This document shows positions 32,165-36,688 of a stretch of 36,688 bases of DNA, in pieces. Source of the stretch: an uncultured Nitrospira sp. (GTDB taxonomy: Bacteria > Nitrospirota > Nitrospiria > Nitrospirales > Nitrospiraceae); the NCBI GenBank assembly GCA_902500755.1, contig CABVRV010000031.1, positions 1 to 36,688 of the forward strand, written 5' to 3'. A program made the translations under genes and the position numbers. Position 1 is the stretch's first letter; each line of letters begins with the position of its first letter. The notes beneath the pieces are model-generated. The model saw nothing but the letters and a program-made list of their open reading frames with translations, was not told the DNA's origin and made no database searches.

Positions 32165-32830
32165 ATGTATCCATGTGGATCCATCAGATTCTCGTGGTGG
32201 CCTCTGTTCGCGAGCAGATTTATACCGTGCGTTCTTGCGCTCCTCATGATGGCATGCTGGCCGGCATGGAGTGTCGGGGCTTCTCAACAAGGATCGGAGT
32301 CTGCCCTGGCCGTGGTCAAGGCAACGCTTTCCGGCGTGTTTGCCATTTTGGACAATTCGAAACTGCAAGAGTCTGAAAAACGCCGGCGCATTGAGGAGAT
32401 TGTGGCGACCAGGTTCGACTATCGAGAGATGTCCAAACGGACACTGGCCTCACACTGGGGTCGTCTGACCGAACCAGAACAGACCAAGTTTGTCGAGTCA
32501 TTCAAGGTTTTTCTCTCGGACCGGTATGCGGGAAAAATTGGCGACTATGCAGGAGAGAAAGTCGAGTATCTTGACGAGCGGATGGAAGGCGGCTATGCGG
32601 AGATTCGAACTAAACTGGTCTCTAGCAAAACCAATTATCCGCTCGATTATCGTCTGATCAATAAAGATGGAAAATGGTATGCCTACGATCTCGTGATCGA
32701 TGGGGTGAGTCTGGTGAAAAATTATCGAAGCCAATTCGACCGGATTATTCGAGCTGATTCCTACGACGAACTGGTCCGGCGAATGACAAATCGCACGCTG
32801 GCCGATGAACAAAAGGCAAAGCGAGAATGA
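32165..32830 (+). CDS. MlaC / Ttg2D-type phospholipid-binding periplasmic protein
   Basis: 221 residues from the ATG at 32165 (GAAAGGA five bases upstream). A signal peptide with PCVLALLMMACWPAWSVGA is followed by the MlaC fold: LSGVFAILDNSKLQ, RRRIEEIVATRFDYREMSKR, LASHWGRLTEPEQTKFVESF, FLSDRYAGKIGDYAGEKVEY and PLDYRLINKDGKWYAYDLVI. MlaC shuttles phospholipids between the outer and inner membrane. Here it stands alone, with no other mla genes in the window. The tail is unusually charged (LADEQKAKRE). Confidence 0.88.
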   Translation: MYPCGSIRFSWWPLFASRFIPCVLALLMMACWPAWSVGASQQGSESALAVVKATLSGVFAILDNSKLQESEKRRRIEEIVATRFDYREMSKRTLASHWGRLTEPEQTKFVESFKVFLSDRYAGKIGDYAGEKVEYLDERMEGGYAEIRTKLVSSKTNYPLDYRLINKDGKWYAYDLVIDGVSLVKNYRSQFDRIIRADSYDELVRRMTNRTLADEQKAKRE

Positions 32831-32983
32831 CCAGGCTCGGTGCAAAGGCTCCCTTCACGGGTGTACGGATGTGGTCACGATACTCGATCATTCGCTCGAA
32901 GAGTGCACGAACACGGGATACAATACGACTACGTAAGCAAGCGTAAAGCCATGGGCCGGGACTTTTTTCCCTTGGGTGTTGAT

Positions 32984-33301
32984 ATGGCCTCGTTATTTGC
33001 AAACATTCGGCCGAGAGAACCTAAAACACGATTGGTAAACGTCATCATTGACACGCCCCGCGGGAGCCGTAATAAATTCAAGTTCGACCAAAAGCTGGGC
33101 TGCTTTAAGCTATCGCGCATACTGCCCGCCGGACACGTCTTTCCTTACGATTTCGGCTCGATACCCGGGACTCGCGGCGAAGACGGCGACGCGCTCGATG
33201 TGCTCGTGGTGATGGACGAACCGGCATTTCCGGGGTGCCTCATCACGGTGGGCCTGATAGGTGTCATTGTCGCGTCCCAGACATCCAAGGTAGGTGCATA
33301 G
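32984..33301 (+). pseudogene. C-terminally truncated inorganic pyrophosphatase
   Basis: From the ATG at 32984 (or 32951) the frame reads VNVIIDTPRGSRNKFKFDQK, LSRILPAGHVFPYDFGSIPG, TRGEDGDALDVLVVMDEPAF and PGCLITVGLIGVIVASQT, the first 100 or so residues of a family I pyrophosphatase with the DxDxxD-type metal site (GEDGDALD). It then stops. A whole enzyme has about 170-180 residues, and the missing part holds further metal and phosphate ligands (a second Asp pair with a Lys, and a Tyr-Lys pair). Activity is therefore unlikely. The TAG is followed at once by the ATG of the CHAD gene (TAGATG), so the end has probably been replaced. Confidence 0.72.
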
Positions 33302-34174
33302 ATGAGGCAGCAGACAGCACCCGGCAATTTGCAAGCTGCAATCGTGCGCGATGAGCTCCTGCGCCACCTTGAGACGGCGGTCAAGGCGCTCCGTGCGGGT
33401 GATCCTTCAGACAAGCAGATCCATCGCGCGCGCAAGGAACTCAAGCGCGCTCGTGCGAATCTGCGGCTATTGCGGGACACAGTCGGCAAAGCGGCGTATA
33501 TCCGTGAGAATGCCGCATTGCGCGATGCCGCGCGGCCGCTGAGCGGAGTGCGAGACGCGGCAATTCTTCGCGAGACAGCGGATAAGTTGATCAGCGCGTT
33601 GCCGCGCGGGGCGTGCCGAAGGTTCCTCCTGAAAGTGCGCCGAGCGCTGGAACAGGCGCGGCTTCAGGCCCGCGCCGAACTGCGCGCGCTGAACGCCGCC
33701 AGGGACAGTGCGGTATGCCTCACTGCAGCAGCGGCACGCATGCGAAAGTGGCGGCTCGATCAGTCTGATACCGCATCGGTATGCAGTGGATTGCAAAGGG
33801 TCTACCGGCGGGGACGTGAGGCGCTTGCGATCGCTTGTGCCGATCCCACAAACGAGAATTTTCACGAGTGGCGGAAGCAGGTGAAATACCTTGGCCAGGC
33901 GATGGAGGCATGGAATGGGAACAGCACGAATGGCGCGAAGAGGCTCGTCAAGCGTGCGGATAAGCTGGCCGACTACCTGGGTGACGATCATGATCTCGTG
34001 GTCTTCGAAGAGCGCCTGGAGAAGCTCGACTCACCTCATCTCATCCGGCCTGCCATTACCCGTGATATTGCCGGACGACGGTCCGATCTGCGAGAAAAAG
34101 CCCTGAGAAAGGGACGTCGGCTTTTCCAAGTAAAGCCTCGCTCGTTCGTCCATGGAATCGCACACCAGGGTTGA
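33302..34174 (+). CDS. CHAD domain protein
   Basis: 290 residues, helical and very rich in Arg, Lys and Ala. The CHAD pattern is clear: HRARKELKRARANLRLLRD, RENAALRDAARPLSGVRDAA, ENFHEWRKQVKYLGQAMEAW and DYLGDDHDLVVFEERL, with the conserved His and basic residues on two long helix bundles. CHAD proteins bind inorganic polyphosphate and associate with polyphosphate granules. The start follows the pyrophosphatase stop without a gap. Pairing of a phosphate-releasing enzyme with a polyphosphate binder fits a phosphate theme, although the former is truncated. The DNA is GC-richer than the genes to its left. Confidence 0.88.
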   Translation: MRQQTAPGNLQAAIVRDELLRHLETAVKALRAGDPSDKQIHRARKELKRARANLRLLRDTVGKAAYIRENAALRDAARPLSGVRDAAILRETADKLISALPRGACRRFLLKVRRALEQARLQARAELRALNAARDSAVCLTAAAARMRKWRLDQSDTASVCSGLQRVYRRGREALAIACADPTNENFHEWRKQVKYLGQAMEAWNGNSTNGAKRLVKRADKLADYLGDDHDLVVFEERLEKLDSPHLIRPAITRDIAGRRSDLREKALRKGRRLFQVKPRSFVHGIAHQG

Positions 34175-34248
34175 CGCCCTTGCCGTGCTCGCGCCAGCCG
34201 TCCAATTTGTCGCCGTTTGAAAAAAACCAACTGAAAGGAACATGGCAT

Positions 34249-34302
34249 ATGTTCCCACACGAGTCCTGCAAGGCGTGGCGCGAAGAACGCAGCTATCTGT
34301 GA
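34249..34302 (+). CDS. Possible 17-residue leader peptide before the MgtC-like gene
   Basis: AAAGGAAC is followed by ATG at 34249 and a short frame MFPHESCKAWREERSYL that ends three bases before the ATG of the MgtC/DUF4010 gene. The larger gene has only a weak ribosome binding site of its own, so translation could be coupled to this leader. Length and position are the only support, and chance is possible. A different ATG at 34242 starts an unrelated long frame that is a shadow of the main gene. Confidence 0.3.
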   Translation: MFPHESCKAWREERSYL

Positions 34303-34305
34303 GAC

Positions 34306-35544
34306 ATGGATACGGCCGTCCTCGAAGCGCTCAGCCTGGCATTGGGCCTGGGACTGTTGATCGGCCTGCAGCGGGAGCGCGCCGGCTCGGAGTTCGGGGG
34401 CATCCGCACCTTTCCGCTCGTGGCGTTATTCGGTACGGTCACCGCCTTTCTCGCCGAACGGTGGGGCGCGTCCGTGCTGCTGGGGGGCTTCCTCGCGCTC
34501 GCTTCCGTCGTCGTGGTCGGCAACTTGAATAGACGTGGAAATCGTGACGACACACTCGGTCAGACTACCGAAGTCGCCGCGCTGCTGACCTACGCGTGCG
34601 GGGCGCTGCTCGCCACCGACTACCGGCCGGCGGGTATCGCCGTCGGCGGCCTCACCGCGGTGCTCCTCCATCTGAAACAGCCGATGCACGCGTTTGCCGG
34701 GCGCCTGAGCCAGCGCGACCTGCAGGGCATCATGCAATTTGCGCTCGTGTCGCTGATCATATTGCCGCTGCTGCCGGCTCAGACCTTCGGCCCATACGAC
34801 GTCCTCAACCCCCGCGAAATCTGGTGGATGGTCGTACTGATCGTCGGTATCGGCCTCGCCGGATATGTGAGCTATCGCCTTTTCAGTGGCGGCGCCGGCA
34901 TCCTGTTCGCAGGAGTGCTCGGTGGCCTCGTCTCAAGCACGGCGACGACGGTCGCCTACGCCAGGCGGGTGCGCGAGAACGTCGACGCCACGACCATCGC
35001 GGCCGTGGTCATCGTCATTGCGTCCGCGGTCGCGGCGGCGCGCGTGATCGTCGAGGTGGCCGTAGTCGCGCCTCGCATCCTTCCGGACATCGGTCTCCCC
35101 CTCGCGGTCTTCTTCGCGTGGATGGTTCTTATCTCTCTGGGCCTCCTGCGCGTCGTACGCAAGGGCCGCAACGAGATGCCGGAACCATCGAATCCGGCGG
35201 AGTTGAGGAGTGCGCTTGTGTTTGCGGTACTCTACGCGCTCATCATTTTTGTGACCGCTGCAGCGAAAGACTACTTCGGCGATCGTGCCCTGTACGCAGT
35301 CGCCTTCGTCTCGGGATTCGTCGACGTGGATGCCATCACGTTGTCGACGGCCCAGCTCGCGAACCAGGAACGGTTGTCGTCACAGACCGCATGGCAAATC
35401 ATCCTCATCGCGACACTCACCAACCTTGCCTTCAAGACCGGCATCGCGACGCTCCTTGGCTCGACGCGCTTGTTCGTGCGGCTGGCGTTGCCCGTGGGAG
35501 CGGCCATCGCCGGCGGCCTTGCGCTCTTCGTGTTCTGGCCATGA
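34306..35544 (+). CDS. MgtC/SapB-DUF4010 family membrane protein
   Basis: 412 residues, about twelve membrane helices. The N-terminal MgtC/SapB module shows LGLGLLIGLQRERAGSEFGG, IRTFPLVALFGTVTAFLAE and GNLNRRGNRDDTLGQTTEVA. The C-terminal DUF4010 half shows AGILFAGVLGGLVSSTATTV, AYARRVREN and YAVAFVSGFVDVDAITLSTA. Proteins of this two-part type are inner-membrane and of uncertain function; MgtC itself is tied to magnesium starvation and ATP/phosphate balance. The gene is markedly GC-rich, like the CHAD gene before it, and may have come in with it. The stop is followed by about 280 bases with no gene. Confidence 0.87.
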   Translation: MDTAVLEALSLALGLGLLIGLQRERAGSEFGGIRTFPLVALFGTVTAFLAERWGASVLLGGFLALASVVVVGNLNRRGNRDDTLGQTTEVAALLTYACGALLATDYRPAGIAVGGLTAVLLHLKQPMHAFAGRLSQRDLQGIMQFALVSLIILPLLPAQTFGPYDVLNPREIWWMVVLIVGIGLAGYVSYRLFSGGAGILFAGVLGGLVSSTATTVAYARRVRENVDATTIAAVVIVIASAVAAARVIVEVAVVAPRILPDIGLPLAVFFAWMVLISLGLLRVVRKGRNEMPEPSNPAELRSALVFAVLYALIIFVTAAAKDYFGDRALYAVAFVSGFVDVDAITLSTAQLANQERLSSQTAWQIILIATLTNLAFKTGIATLLGSTRLFVRLALPVGAAIAGGLALFVFWP

Positions 35545-35826
35545 GCCTGCGTGCCGATACGGCCAACAGCACCCTATGCCGCTTTTCTTGATGTGTCGGT
35601 GCTTGCACTGAAATCTTTGGCCGCTGGCACGTCCAGATGTAATCGTTCGTTAGTTTCGACCTTAGCCCGTCCCGAGGGTTCATCGACTACCGATGAAGAT
35701 GATCGCTGACCTCAGTCGTTGGCACAAACGATGCCAAATCATATTTGTTGCCCGCTGTTTGGTTCTTTACTCAAACAATGAGCATTCGCCGATTTGACTC
35801 ATAGAATTCCGAGGCACCACGACTCT

Positions 35827-36099
35827 TTATGGAATCGATGGCGATGGCAGTGTTGGAGGCCCAGTGGGGGGAATGGGTATTGGCTTTGGAGAAGGGATGG
35901 GTGAAGGAGGCAACGGTTCTGGTGGCGGAGTCGGGATGGGTGATGGTGGAATCGGCGTGGGCGGCGGCGAAGGACGCGGAGGGATCGGCTGTGGTGGTAA
36001 AGGATCTACCACGGTAAGCGGTTCGAAAGAAACCCCAACCGATGGTGTGAGTAAGAGGAGCACGAACAAGCTGATAAGTGTTATTCGTTTACTTATCAT
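35827..36099 (-). CDS. Secreted Pro-rich repeat protein
   Basis: 90 residues from the ATG at 36099. A clear signal peptide (MISKRITLISLFVLLLLTPS, then VGVSFE) is followed by VDPLPPQPIPPRPSPPPTPI and about five further units of the form P-I/L-P-x-P-x-P, ending SPSIP. The mature protein would be an extended polyproline chain outside the cytoplasm, perhaps a wall- or envelope-spanning linker. The opposite strand can be read as a Gly-rich frame, but that frame has no signal sequence, so this strand is preferred. The longer open frame upstream to 36366 is not supported. The ribosome binding site is weak. Confidence 0.6.
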   Translation of the reverse strand: MISKRITLISLFVLLLLTPSVGVSFEPLTVVDPLPPQPIPPRPSPPPTPIPPSPIPTPPPEPLPPSPIPSPKPIPIPPTGPPTLPSPSIP

Positions 36100-36146
36100 T
36101 GACCAGTTGTTTGGGACAATTGACCACCGAACATGACAGAGCGAAC

Positions 36147-36557
36147 TCACCAATCGGACCTGCTCATCCCTTGCGAGCCCAAAGCATTGAAGGTCGGCGC
36201 AATGATCGCCAATACCAAGCCCCAGAGTAGGACGGCCGTGATGGCACGGTAAAAGACGAGATCGACAATTGTCCAGGAACCATGCCCCGTGATGATGCTG
36301 AAGCGGCCGATCACTGTGCCCAAGAGAGCCATGCCCTGAATCGCTATGCCGGTTCGTCTCGTCCATGACGGATTAAAGCGGGTAACCAGATATCCCAAGA
36401 ACAAGAAACCTCCCAGCATGCTTTCAAATATGATGGCCTCGCGCTGTTCATAACCCTCTGTCGGAAGACCGACATGGAGCAGCGCTGCCAAAGAGAATGC
36501 CAACCCTTCGGCAAGAAGAAACACCTGAATCCGTTGAACTTGGCGATCGATTTGCAT
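36147..36557 (-). CDS. Four-helix membrane protein, function unknown
   Basis: 136 residues. The N-terminus (MQIDRQVQRIQVFLLAEGLA) is followed by four hydrophobic segments: FLLAEGLAFSLAALLHVGL, AIIFESMLGGFLFLGYLVT, TGIAIQGMALLGTVIGRFSI and ITAVLLWGLVLAIIAP. The Gly/His-containing loop ITGHGSWTIVDLVFYR is polar. GGAG lies seven bases before the ATG. I do not recognise the family. It reads towards the Pro-rich gene on the same strand. Confidence 0.7.
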   Translation of the reverse strand: MQIDRQVQRIQVFLLAEGLAFSLAALLHVGLPTEGYEQREAIIFESMLGGFLFLGYLVTRFNPSWTRRTGIAIQGMALLGTVIGRFSIITGHGSWTIVDLVFYRAITAVLLWGLVLAIIAPTFNALGSQGMSRSDW

Positions 36558-36580
36558 CGTTCTCCATCACTACATCGTAC

Positions 36581-36688
36581 TCAGCAGCCCTTCTGCTGCT
36601 TCATCCACACGTCGCCTCGTTTCTTGATCTCCTCCGGCGGCACGTCCTCGATATGGGTGTGAATCCACCAATGATTGCCGGACAAATC
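36581..36688 (-). CDS. C-terminal end of a PhnB-like VOC protein, runs off the right edge
   Basis: The last 35 residues of a gene whose start lies beyond the window: GNHWWIHTHIEDVPPEEIKK, then RGDVWMKQQKGC and TGA. The block GNxWWIxTHxEDVxPEELKKR is typical of the end of PhnB-type VOC proteins. It is the third intact or partly visible VOC gene of the right half, and it reads towards the membrane protein gene, 23 bases away. Confidence 0.75.
   Translation of the reverse strand, partial: DLSGNHWWIHTHIEDVPPEEIKKRGDVWMKQQKGC

Noticed and set aside
35864-36136. Plus-strand Gly-rich frame opposite the Pro-rich gene
   Set aside because: A Gly-rich reading is the expected complement of a Pro-rich repeat; it lacks a signal peptide and a ribosome binding site, while the minus frame has a signal peptide.

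Overview
The window looks like a piece of a Nitrospira-type genome (phylum Nitrospirota). That is an inference from gene content and overall protein character: an alternative complex III (ACIII) locus coupled to CydA-like proteins, an SmbP-like metal-binding protein, a DUF6335-like protein and a pqq operon. No rRNA, tRNA, CRISPR array, insertion sequence or phage gene was seen, so the assignment stays indirect.

Layout. Positions 1-4454 (minus strand) hold two sensor proteins, a membrane PAS-GAF sensor broken by an in-frame TAG and a NarX-like kinase fused to a receiver, with a glutaredoxin-like protein between them. Positions 4748-7376 carry small proteins: a double-CxxC protein, an SmbP-like protein with a broken signal peptide, a PRC-barrel protein, a DUF6335-like protein and a possible Pro-rich microprotein. 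Positions 7417-11809 (minus) form a tight pqqABCDE operon that ends in a PQQ-dependent sorbosone/glucose dehydrogenase, so cofactor synthesis and a cofactor user are together. Positions 11935-13429 hold a decayed copy of the double-CxxC gene, a small membrane protein, a basic hypothetical protein and a SemiSWEET transporter. Positions 13440-15740 encode a debranching-type glycosidase with a Tat-like leader.

The centrepiece is 15809-24376 (minus), read in order as pentaheme cytochrome (ActA), molybdopterin-oxidoreductase-like subunit (ActB1), four-cluster ferredoxin (ActB2), NrfD-like quinol-site subunit (ActC), an ActD-ActE fusion (DUF3341 plus lipobox plus monoheme cytochrome c), and two different CydA-like membrane proteins with no CydB. 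The genes overlap or lie within about 50 bases of each other and probably form one quinol/cytochrome c/oxygen electron-transfer module. A ferritin-like protein lies just upstream.

Positions 25148-31728 are accessory and partly decayed: an acetolactate-synthase gene that has lost its middle, gluconokinase, an NmrA fragment, DUF5069, a small membrane protein, a 51-residue YHS-domain protein flanked by two VOC remnants, DUF899, an AHSA1/SRPBCC protein, two VOC proteins and a RibD-C-like remnant. Positions 32165-35544 (plus) hold MlaC, a C-terminally truncated pyrophosphatase joined directly to a CHAD protein, and an MgtC/SapB-DUF4010 membrane protein in visibly GC-richer DNA. The right end (minus) has a secreted Pro-rich protein, a four-helix membrane protein and the tail of another PhnB-like VOC gene that runs off the edge.

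A recurrent theme is gene decay: eight or more fragments or interruptions in 37 kb, in contrast with the intact pqq and ACIII operons.
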